Shown here: piece after piece, positions 15,001-27,000 of the stretch | How the letters are laid out: each line of letters begins with the position of its first letter | Numbering within the stretch: the stretch's first letter is position 1 | Source of the DNA: Opitutia bacterium UBA7876 | Lineage (GTDB): Bacteria > Verrucomicrobiota > Verrucomicrobiia > Opitutales > Seribacteraceae | Direction of reading: 5' to 3' | Length of the DNA: 64,000 nucleotides | Assembly (NCBI GenBank): GCA_002500665.1 | Contig: DLRY01000047.1 | Span: forward strand, 25,602 to 89,601 | Made by a program: the position numbers and the translations under genes | The notes under the pieces: model-generated | The model's database searches: none | The model's input: the letters and a program-made list of their open reading frames with translations, nothing else | Told to the model about the DNA's origin: nothing

Positions 15001-18000
15001 CTGAGGGTAAACGGAGAAAGCGTCGGAGTAAGTTCCTCCGGCAACTGGCACCCCAGCGTGGTCTTCGACCGGATTAACGAGGACAGTTCCCTGATGATGG
15101 GTGAACTGGTTCTCTATCCCCGCGTCCTGGATACGGCTGAGACCAAGATGGTGGAGGGTTACCTGGCCCATCATTGGAACCTCGCCGAGTCCCTTCCTCT
15201 TGATCACCCATACAAAGCCGGCTTGCCGTCGGGTCCCGAGGGGTTGGTGCTTCAGGGGACCCCGTCCTCGGCCGGCACCTATCCCGTCTCGGTAACTGCC
15301 GGCAATGAACTTGGCTCGGTCAGCGATACCTTCAACTTTACGATCTTTGCTGTTCCCCCCGAAATCCAGACCGAGGGAGCGACTCAAGTGGGTTCCACAA
15401 GCGCCCTCCTGAATTCGAACCTTCTTGAAACGGGTGGAGAAGCAACGGCCGTCTCCTTCCAGTGGGGCCTCGATCCAGCTAACCTGGACCAGAACACCTC
15501 GTCCTTCCTCAAGGCCGAAACCGGACCCGCTTCCTCCATGGTCAGCGGGCTTTCCCCGGGAACGACCTATCACTTCCGCTCAAGAGCGGTCAACTCGGGT
15601 GGTTCATCCAATGGCGATGCCCTCTCCACCGAACCTCTCTTTCATTGGGCCCTTAAGGATCTCGGCAGTACGGCGCGCGACGTCAAGGGCTTGGCTCCCG
15701 GTTCCATCGTCGGCGCCACCTCCTTCATCGACCCAACCCGTGGACAGACCATCAGGTTTGACGGGCTGGACGACTACGTCGATTTCGGTGACCTGGATCA
15801 ATTCGATTCCCCCGAGCGCTTTACCCTCTCGCTCTGGTTCAAGCGCGAGCAGGACCTGACCGATCGGCCCACCAATCACGGCGTGGACAACGTCCTCGTA
15901 GGGCAATCGAGCTCGACCTCCAACGATAACCTAGAGATCGGGACTCAAGGCACCTTCATCGAGGTTTACGCCGACTCGGGGACGGCTTCCACCGACGCCA
16001 CCGTGCGGGTCGATGCAGGGGTCGTCGACAACACTTGGTATCACCTTGCACTGGTCTACGGAAGCGAGATGACCCTCTACCTGGATGGAGTGAAAGTTTC
16101 CACTTGGACGCAATACAACGGCAGGCTTGAGTCCAGTGGAGTTTCTCCCCTTTCCCTGGGCATTGCGAGACCGGGCTCCAACAACTGGGGCGAATTCAAA
16201 GGATTGATGCAGGAAGTCCGGGTCTACGAGAAGGAGCTCTCCATCTATGAGATTCAAATTCTCGCCGAGAAAGGCGCCGTCCAGAGCTTTACTACCGGTA
16301 CCCAGCCTACCCCACCCGTTGTTCGCGTCCTGCCCGCTCAATCCGTTACGGAGAATAACGCCACCCTTTTCTACGAGCTTGTCACCTTTGACGGAGCTCA
16401 GCCGGAAGTCATCCTTTACTGGGGCCCAGTCGACCGCGGTGAAAACGAGGGTTTGTGGGCCAACCAGTTAAGCCTCGGGACGCCCGGCGTGGGAGTGGGC
16501 TCACACCTTGTTACGGGCTTGTCTCCCGGCCAGGATCTCCATTACCAGATCCAGGCAAAGGGAGCCGCCCATAGCGACTGGTCCGATGCGAGTGGTTACA
16601 CCAGGACCGTTGCGGCGGCGACCGTCTCGACGCTCCCGGCCGTCAACCTCTCTGTCGATTCGGCAACCGTCAGGGGAAGCGTAACGGGGAACGGCGGGCT
16701 CGTTCAGACGCTCCCCTTGAGTTCACCCCTTGTTTCCGAGGGATTGATCGCCCATTGGCGATTCGATGAGGGCGTGGGTACTGAAACCTACGACTCCACG
16801 GGCTTCAGTACCGCTGCCCAAGTCTTCGATGGCGCGAGCTGGACGGATGGCAGAGGAGGCCAGTTTGGCAAGGCTCTCGACTTTAACGGCGGTAACCTCG
16901 CCTACGTACACGTCGGATCCTTCCAGATCGGTGGAGCCATGAGTTTCTCGGGCTGGACCTACAAGAGGAACCTCGGCAACTGGCAGAGGATGGTCGACTT
17001 CGGGAACGGAACCAACGACAACCTGCTCCTTGCCAACCGCTGGTCGACCAACCAGTTGGAGTGGGGGATCCGTCGAGGTGGAGACAATAGAGCCTTGGTG
17101 GTGCAGGATTTCTGGATGCTCAACGAGTGGCAGCACGTCGTGGCCACGGTTGACGACTCGAGTGTCATGAAGGTCTACCGCAACGGGCAGCTTATGGGCT
17201 CGATGATCGGGCACTTGCCAAGAACCCGCGCTCGGGTAAACCAGTACGTCGGAAGGAGCAATTGGCCCGATGCTTATTTTGATGGGATGATGGACGACCT
17301 GCGCGTCTACGACCGGGCGGTCAGCCAAAATGAGGTCGGTCAAATCTACGCCGGCGATCTCGAGCAAACGGTTACCCTTGGTGGGGAGGACCCGACCATC
17401 ACCCTCTTCTGGGGTGACGAGGATCCCGGTCAGACAACCTCCGTCAACGGGGCATCACCCGATGCATGGGATGCCAGCAATATGCTTGGCGTAAAGCCCA
17501 TGGGCGAGTTTTCCTTTGACCTGTCGGGCCTGCAGGTCGGCAAAACCTATTATTTCCGGCTTATGGCTACCAATGCCGCGGGTTCGAGCTGGTCGTCGGG
17601 CGCGACCGAATTCTCCACTGGTTCCTTCGGCTTTACCGCCAATTCCTTCGCCGACGGAAACCTTTTGCTCTGGCTCGATGGCTCGGACGTCAATGGCGAC
17701 GGCAACCTCAGTAACGAGCCCCTTGGCGGAACGCTGGACCAATGGAGGGACAAGTCCGGGGCAAGCAGGCATGCCGGCAACGGACAAGGGCCCGACGTCA
17801 GGGTCTCCCGCTGGAATGGCCTTTCAACGGTCAAGTTCGATGGGCAGACCCAGTACCTGCGGGTCGCTGACTCCCCGGCTTTCGACTTTGGGGAGGATGC
17901 CACTATTTTCGTGGTGGCGAAGGGGGATACCCTTTCCGACTGGCGTCCCATCATCTCGAAAAGGGGCGAGGACAACGAAGGCTGGCAGTTCCGCAAGGAC

Positions 18001-21000
18001 AATACCGACTTCGCTACCTTCACGGTCCGTGGAACCACGGGGAACGACGGCCAGCGGGGCGGTACCCCGATCAATGGGGAGGCTCACGTCTGGTCGATGA
18101 GAAAGACGGCCCTCAAAAGGACCCAATGGGCGGATGGCAACGAGGAATATGAGATCGACGACCGGGACCCTGTCCCCTCGACCACGAGCGATCTCGTCAT
18201 CGGTGCCCGGGACCAGAACGGCATAACGGCCTATGGTGGGGTCGAGATCGGTGAAATTCTCGTTTTCGACTCGGCACTGAGTAACGAGCAGGTGTTCTCC
18301 CTGCAGGGTCATTTGGCTCACAAGTGGGGCTTGACGGACGGAATGTCGGATGCCCATCCCCACAAGACCGAGCCTCCCCTGTTCGAGAACAGGCCGGAGA
18401 TCACACTAGACTCCAGTTACACATTCTTCTTCCAGAGCGGAACCCCCGTCAACCTCCAGATTACGACCAACCGGCCTGCCGACGCCTACTCGGCCTCCGG
18501 TCTTCCTCCGGGGCTTGACGTCAATTCGTCGACGGGCCTGATTTCCGGTATCCCCACTTCCACCGGGGCCTTCACCGCAACCCTGCAGGCGAGCAACCCG
18601 GCCGGTTCCTTCAGCAAGCAGGTGGTGCTCGATATCCGGGACTTCTCGGCCTGGAAGTTTTCCAGCTTGATTACCTTCCCGGGTTACTCCGGGGCTTCCC
18701 GGATCAACGATTTTCAGGTCTACGTGGAACTCAACAACTCGCTTTCAGGGTTTAACTACGAGCAATTCGCATCCCCCTTCGGCTACGACCTGCGGTTCGT
18801 CTCAAACGAAAGCAACGAGGAACTGGAATACGAGATCGTGCAGTGGGATACGACCGGAGTCTCCTCCTTCTGGATCAACCTTCCCGCCCTCGACGGTTCG
18901 ACGTCCATCAAGGCCCTTTGGGGTAATCCGGCCGCCCTTTCTCAGCCCGAGTACTCCAAGGACGGTCGCATATGGGAACGGTATCTTGGGGTTTGGCACA
19001 TGGATGGGACGGACCAGGACTTGGTCAAGGAGTCGAAGGCCAGTTTCCATGGGTTGCCCTACAACTTCGAAACCCTGCGCGAGCCCGGCGTCATTGGCAA
19101 AGCTCTTTCCTTCGATGGCGTCAACGACTACGTTGACCTTCCGCTCGACGCCCATCCGCCCGAGGACGCCAGGCAATTGACCCTTTCCTTCTGGAGCTAT
19201 GGAGGCGATAAGCACCTCAACTACAACTCGATCCTCGAGTCGGGCTCGGCCCTTGGCCGCCACCTGAACCTTCACCTTCCCTGGTCGGATGCCCGGGTCT
19301 ACTGGGATGCAGGCATAGGAGGGTACGACCGGATCAGTCAGCAGGACCTTGTCTACAAGGGCCGGTGGACCCACTGGGTCTTCCAGAAGGACCGCGACAG
19401 CGGATCCATGTACGCCTACCGCGACGGGACTCTCTGGGCGGATGGCTATTCCCGGACGCGCCCCTTCGGTTCCCCCGTCGACAGCTTCCGTCTCGGCTCC
19501 GCGCGCTATGGTGGAAACTACTGGCATGGTCTGCTCGATGAGTTCCGCATGAGCCTGTCGATTGATTCCCCCGACAGGATTCTCGCCTCCTACCTCAGCC
19601 AGCGCCCGGGCACGACCTTTGCCCAACTGCAACCGGTGCAGGGCCCCCCGACCATTCTTTCCGGACAGACGGTGGTCGGATACGCCAATGACCCGACAAA
19701 GCCTGTTTCCTACCAGGTCCAGACCTTCCCGGCCGCTACTTCCTTTTACGGCGTCGGGCTGCCGGCGGGTCTCGACCTGAACGAGACCACCGGTGTAATC
19801 AGCGGCCAGCCTTTGCAGGGAGGCAACTACCAAGTTACCATTACGGCCCAGAATGGCTCCGGGGCCGACCAGTCCATCGTGCAGCTTGCAATCGTGGCCC
19901 TGAACGGCTTTACCCACCAGGCAACGCTCGGTTTCGGGTCCTACTCCGGTCCTATGCTCAACGACTTCCCGGTTCTTGTAAGGCTGGGCACCCACGTTCC
20001 CAACTTCAGCCTCAAGAGCTTCCAGTCCCCTGCCGGAAACGATCTTCGCTTCTACGACGAAGTCGGCCGGGAACTGAGCTATGAAATCGAGTCGGTCGAC
20101 CACGCGACCGGATCGCTCGTGGCCTGGGTAAAGGTTCCCGAGCTAACTTCCTCCAGCCAGGTTTCCGCCAATTGGGGCAAGGCCGCCCTTGCCGAGAGCC
20201 CACCAGTCTACGCGGACGACGGGTCCACCTGGGCCAATGGCTATCGCGGCGTATGGCACTTCCGTGCCATGAACGAGGTTGGGGTCCTGACTGATTCCTC
20301 CTTTTACAGGAACCATGCCCAGGACGATTTCGGCTACACCGAGCAGTCTTCCGTAATTGGAACGGGACGAACCTTGTCGGGCGGTCTCGAAAAATTCATC
20401 AAGGTGGCTCCCTCCCATTCCCTCGATTCCCTGAGCCGGGAGAGTTTTAGCTACTCCGCCTGGGTCCGTCTCGGGGAGGAACCCGACTCGGTCGCCTACG
20501 ACTCGGTGTACGGAATGGGTTTCCTGATGACTCCTAACGATTCCTACTTCAACGACATCGAGACTCTGATTGCCCTCGAGCCTCAAGCGGCCGGCTCCCG
20601 CATCATGCGGACGGGCCCGCGTCAAGGCCTGTATTTCAATGGCGACAACGATTTCAAGAACGCGGGTATCGGGATCAACCGAAACGACTATTACATGACC
20701 CTCTTTCTCACGATGTTTACGCCCGAGGAGTCGGGTCTTCACCAGTTCCGCTGTACCGACAAGGACGACCGGGCCACGATCTGGCTGGATCTCGACCAGG
20801 ACGGCACGTTCGAGCTTTCGGGAGACAAGGGCTTCGAGAAGATGGGAGGCAACAACAACTTTACTTCCAACCCCATCAATCTGGACGCCAACCAGTCCTA
20901 CAAGATGGCCATTGCCCATGGCGAATGGGGTGGCGGGTCGCGCCTGCGCCCATGGTTCCTTACGCCTTCCCAGGACTGGCGGGTCATTGACCCAAGTGAT

Positions 21001-24000
21001 CCCGACCAGAAGGGTTTCTTCAAGGTTCCCTTCGGTTTGGAGATTTCCTCCCGCCTCAGTCCCTACATGTTCTATCAGTACGGGGCAAACGAGAAGGCCT
21101 TCGTTGGCGGTGGAGAATTCGGAGCGACCCATTTCGTCGACGGGCAGTACCACACCGCGAATTCAGGCGTTGCCCTGCCCTACGCTCAGTGGAAGCACTT
21201 GTTCGTCAGCGTCGATCACGTTGCCGGCGAACTGAAGGTATACCTGGACGGCGCTCACGTCGACACGGAGAACTTCACCCCCGGTTCCACGGGGCCTGAG
21301 ATTCTCGGGCAGGACTGGATCTTCGGCCAGGGGCTGGTTCCTTCAAGTATGGACGAGCTCCGCTTGGCCAATGCGGCGAGGTCGCCGGAATGGATCCAGG
21401 CCGCCTTCGACAACCAGAAGCCCATTCCTACCTTCCCTTCCATAACCTCCGTCACCGGCCCGCCAAGCTTTACCTCGGTATCTGCCTTTACGGTCCAGGC
21501 GGACCAACCCTTCGAGCATCTCGCCACCGTTACCGGTTCCCCCGTCGCCTTTACTGGCTCGGGCCTGCCGGGTGGGCTTATCCTCAACCCATCCGACGGC
21601 AACCTGTCCGGCGTTCCCTCGGTTGCGGGTGAGTTCCCCGCCCTCATGAGGGCTCTCTACGCGGATGGACAGAATGCGGAGCAGCCCTACCACTTTACGG
21701 TTTTACCCGCTCCACCGAAAGTCAGCGTCGGGGTGCCCTCGGTGATTGATTCCGGAACCGTCTCGGTTCCCTACGAGGTGTTGGCCACGGGAGGAGTCGA
21801 TCCCGACGTTTACGTGCTGGCGGACGTCGTGGACCATGGCACGAATCTCTACTCCTGGACCTACCGCATCCACTTGGGCAAACGCGGCCTGGGGTCAGGC
21901 TCGGCCATCGTAAGCGGTTTGGCCCCGGATCAGCGTTACTACGTCAGGGTCTACGCCGAGAACGTCTCGGGCTACGATTGGACGGGCAAACTTTCCTCGC
22001 CCCGCACCCAACCGGAAGCCGCCCATCTGCCCCCGGGGGTGGCCATGTGGTTCGACGGCAACGACGTCAGTGGTGACGGAAACGTTCCGTCGGAAGACTT
22101 TGCCGTGACCAGGTGGTCGGACAAGTCGGGCAAGGACAGGCACATGGAAAACCCTCTCGGGGATCCCGTCATCAAGCTTGACGGCCATGGCGGGCGGGCC
22201 GTGGTCGATTTCGACGGGAACGACCGCATGAACACCAGTTACGACATGAGAGGTCCGGATCTCCAGACCTGGAGGTTGATGGGATACACCGTCTTCGGGG
22301 TATCCAGGTACAAGGGAGGAGACAACGAGAGGGTCATTACCTCCATCGGACAGAATTGGCTCCTAGGCCACCATGGCAACCGAATCGGGCGCTACTTTTT
22401 CAACGGATGGGTCGACCAGGGTTTCACCGCCGATACCAAATTCCATATTTTCGAGACCGTTCATCAGGGAAGAAGCCAGAGTAACAACCCTGCCGCAACG
22501 GTCTGGAACGACGGCGTGGAGGGTTCCTATACCAATGGGGGCAAGCAACGGTCAAATGACTGGAACTTTTTCCCGTCCAAGATTTCCTTCGGAGCCTACC
22601 AGAACGATGCCAACCACGAGTCCTCCAGGGCGCAGGTTGCCGAATTTCTGCTCTTTTCCGGCCAGATGCTTGAGGACGACCGCCTCAAGATGGAGGGATA
22701 CCTGTCGCACAAGTGGGGGATCCCCCTTCCCTCCAACCATCCCTGGTACTTGAATCAGCCCACCTTCGGGGAAGTCATCGTGACCGGCACGACCCCCGTC
22801 ATCGACACGAACCGTACCGATGGTCCGACCGTTGCCAACCGGGCTCCCGCGAACCTGAAGAAGAACTCCGCCACCCTTACGGGGAGGCTTGTGGATGCCG
22901 GCCTAGGGACCCTTTACACCGGCATTGGGCAGACTGACTACGATCCTTCCGAGGTCTCCGGCCTGCGCCTCTGGCTCGATGCCTCCGATATAGACGCCAA
23001 CGGAATCAAAGGCCCGGCTGATCCGCCTACCCAGGTTCCTTGGAGCCTGGCTAACTTGAACCCGATCCTCTGGCTGGACGCCAACCACTCCTCCGCCGCG
23101 GGCGCCACTTGGACGGACCGTTCGGCTAGTGGCAACGATGCAACAAGGAACGGTGGCCCCTACCTTACGACCCAGGCCTACAACGATCTTCCGGTAATGA
23201 CCTACGACGGGGTCAACGGGCACTACCACAGTTTCAACCCAATCAGCGACATCCGTACCGTATTCTGGGTGGTCAACCGCAACCCGGGAACCTACAGCTT
23301 CCTGCTCGGCCACACCGGCAGCTATAACTTTCACACCAACAACAACCGCTTCTGGCACAACAACTTTACCCATGCCAACATCAAGAACGGCATCCTGTGG
23401 GTGAACGGAACTCAAACCAACGGCCTGACTCAGGACGTTCCCTCCGACCTGTCCGTCATTGCCCTGCGGACGGCCGGCAACGTCTCCGCCAATACCTTCT
23501 CCAGAGACCGAAACATCAACGGCAGATACTGGAACGGGGAACTCGGGGAGCTCATTATCTTCAACTACGCCCTTACCGACGACCAGATCAGGAAGGTCGA
23601 AGGGTACTTGGCACACAAGTGGGGCTTGGACGGCGATCTTCCCGGGTCTCATTCCTACCAGAGCGTCGATCCTTCCACCGAGTTCCTGACGATTCCTGCC
23701 CCGGTCGGGTTGGTCAAGGACAAGTCCTCCCAGGGCAACGACGCCAGCCAAACAAACCCGGCAAGCCAACCGGGCATCGTGGTCGATCCAGTGGACTCCC
23801 TTCACGTCTTGCGTTTCGACGGCATGAACGACCACCTGTCCTTCGATCGGATCGAGCCTATCCGCACGGTCCTTATGGTCGTGAAGCGCGAGAGCGGCAA
23901 CCAGGGCTTCATCCTTGGCGACGACGTGAGGTACGATTTCCGCTCGGGGACCGGTCGGGTCTGGTCGGCTACCTGGACCAATCCGGACGTCTACAACGGG

Positions 24001-27000
24001 CTTCTTCACGTCGACGGTAACTACCGTGACGGTCTCAATAGTGACTTCTCGGACGACGTCTATGCCATCCTGTCCGTCCGGACCAAGGGGTCGACCGTGG
24101 CCTCCAGTTTCTCGAGGGATGGGACCACCGGCAGGACCTGGAAGGGAGATATGGCCGAGATTTTGGTCTACAACGAACCTCTCTCGGATGAGAATATCCG
24201 CCGGATCGAGGGCTACTTGGCCCACAAGTGGAAGGTTTCCACCCTCGTGGGGTCCCACCCCTACAAGGCCGATCCTCCGGTTCGGTCGCGGCCCACCGCC
24301 CAGACGAAGATTTTCTGGGGAGGTACGGATGGCGGAACCAACCCATCGGCCTGGGACAACGTGGTCGATACGGGGGAAGCCTATGTCGGGCTGAGGAAAC
24401 TGACCTCGGGCGTCACCGTCCTTTCGGACCCGCTCCCCACCGAGTCGGGCAACTCCTTCCCTGCTTCCGCCCTGCTCGACGGCCAATTGCCCCTCGATGG
24501 CTGGCGCTCGAGCTGGACGGCATGGTACAAGAAAAACCCGCTCCTTACCTTCAACCTGGGCAGGGAGAAGATCATGGACAAGATCCGCATCTTTTATCAG
24601 CCCTATGAGCGGGCCGACGAATTGCTCGAGATGGAGATCTGGGTGGCTGATGAGGAGATGAATTTCTCCCTCTGGAAGATGGTTCCGGGGCCCGTTCATC
24701 CCAAGGGAATCGGGGTGTTCATCGAATACGACATGACTGGGGTGACCACGCGGGCCATCCGCTTGGCACCGAAGTTCCAAGGCTGGGGACACCAGTGGGG
24801 CGAGGTCGAGTTCTGGGTTCAGGATCCGGGAGACTTCGAGGCAACGGTGGAGGGCTTGATCGATGGCCAGACCTACTATTACCGGGCTTTCGCCGCCAAC
24901 GACGGGGGTTCGGACTGGGCGAACGACACAAGGCAGTTCACCTCCGCCGACAGGGCTTACTACGATACGGGCAAATTGACCATCAACACGAGCCTGGGTA
25001 CTTGGAGCCATAGCGCCGGGGACTACAGGGAAGGGGTCATTGAGCAAAAGATCTTCACCGACCTGCTCGGGAACGACTACGAGTACAAGGTCTGCCGCTT
25101 TACCTTCGATTCCGTGGATTTGCGGGGCAACCTGCAGGTCGAGGTCATTGGGGAGGGGTCGCTCGAGATCCATGCCGTGAACGGCGATGCCTTCATCGGC
25201 GTCCCGATCGACGTTTCCGGCCAAAGTGGGAACGAGGATGACCGCGGGGGTGCCGGGGCCGGAGGTTTCTCCGGAGGCTTTGCCAATGCGCGAGGACTGG
25301 GCCCCGGGGGTGGAATCGGCGGAACGCTTGCTGGTGGTGGAGGCTATGGCGGAGCCGGCGGCCGTGCCACGGCGACGACCGGCTTGCCCTATGGCGTGGG
25401 CAGCTTGACCGACTTTCTAGGCGGAAGCGGAGGAGGTGGAAGCAGCAACACCTACAGCGGAGGCGGTGGAGGCGGCGCCATCAAGATCGTTTCCTCCGAG
25501 ACCTTGACGGTGGACGATTATCTGTTCTCTCTCGGCGGTGGCGGGCTGAACGGATCGGCCGGTGGATCGGGCGGAGCCATCTACCTAAAGGGATACGATC
25601 TCAAGCTTACCTCCAACTCGCTTCTAGACGTCTCCGGCGGACTGGGGGGAGGCGGAGGTGGAAGGATTTACCTTGAGGGTGCTTCTTCCCTTCATAACGA
25701 CGGCAACGACAACCTCCGGACCAATGGAGGCCAAGGAGCGAGCGCCGGCACGGGAGGCACTGTTCGCTTCGTTCGGCCCTCTTCCTTGGAGGCTCTCGAG
25801 TACACCACCGGAACCATCATCATAGATACCGATAGCGGCACCTTGACCCACTCCAGCGGAGATTTGGCTTATGGCACGATCGACGACCGTTCCTTCGTGG
25901 ATGAAGGAGGCTCGGTCTGGCCTTACTCGGTCTGCCGGTTCAGTTTTACCCGCATCAGCCTGGGCGGCGGCGTGGTGGTCAGCGTTCGGGGCAAAAATGC
26001 CCTGCAGCTGGAGGCTTACTCGGGCGACCTCGTCCTGGGGGCCAACATACGGGTAGATGGTGGGGATGCCCAATCCGACGTTGGCGGAGTGGCAATTGCA
26101 GGCGGTTACTCAGGTCTTGCTGCCGGAAACGGAGCCGGCCTGGGTCCTGGTGCCCCGGTCGAGACCTCCATTTCAGGACATGGCGCAGCCTATGGTGGCC
26201 ATGGTTCCGGCAACGCCAAGCTTTATGGGGACTTCGCCCTGGACAACCTGGTGGGCGGAAGCTCCGGCGGACCGACCCCGACCGAGGGCGCGGGGGCTGG
26301 TGGCGGCGCCTTGTGGCTGAAGTCGGCCCGGGAGGTCCTTATCAAGCCCAACACCGTTCTCTCCGCCAATGGAGGTGATGGGGCCGGGTCTAGCGCTTCA
26401 GGTACCGGGGGAGCCATCAGGCTGGAGGGAATCAGGATCTACAACCATGGCCGGATCGAAGCCACTGCAGGGATCGGGGTCAAGGAGCACAATGAGGACC
26501 AAATCCGTGGCTCATCGGGAGGTCGCGTAGCCATGATGGCGCTCGGAGAGGTTAAGGTCGGGGAAGTGGACGTCTCCGGCGAATGGCTGACGAACGAGGG
26601 GTCCGTATACGTCGGTGGCGACTACCTGAACGCAAACCTGGTGGCCGAGAACGCGGAAATCGTTTTCGATACCAAGACCGGCTACTTCTCAATCGAGGGC
26701 GGAGCCCATGGAAACGGCGTATTTTCCTCCCACACCTATCTGGACAGCCAAGGGCAAACCTGGGAATACAAGATTTGCACCTTCTCCTTCGGTCAGGTTC
26801 GCCTGACTGGCGCGACTGAGGTGACCCTCCGCGGCGACAACGCCCTTTCCATTCAGACCGTTGCAGGTGGTGAAATCTACCTGGAGTCCGATCTCAGCCT
26901 CAATGGCGGCGACGCTTCCAACGACGACGGCTACGGCGGGAAGGGAGTGCTGAACCCTTGGGACGGCAGAAGCGCAAGGAGATTGACTGGGTTTGGCCCA

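Noticed and set aside
22903..25224. Long antisense frame (773 codons) opposite the giant gene
   Set aside because: It is opposite a proven coding region, reads no known domain, and arises from the biased codon use of the sense gene. The same applies to 2680-4554 and 14143-15573.
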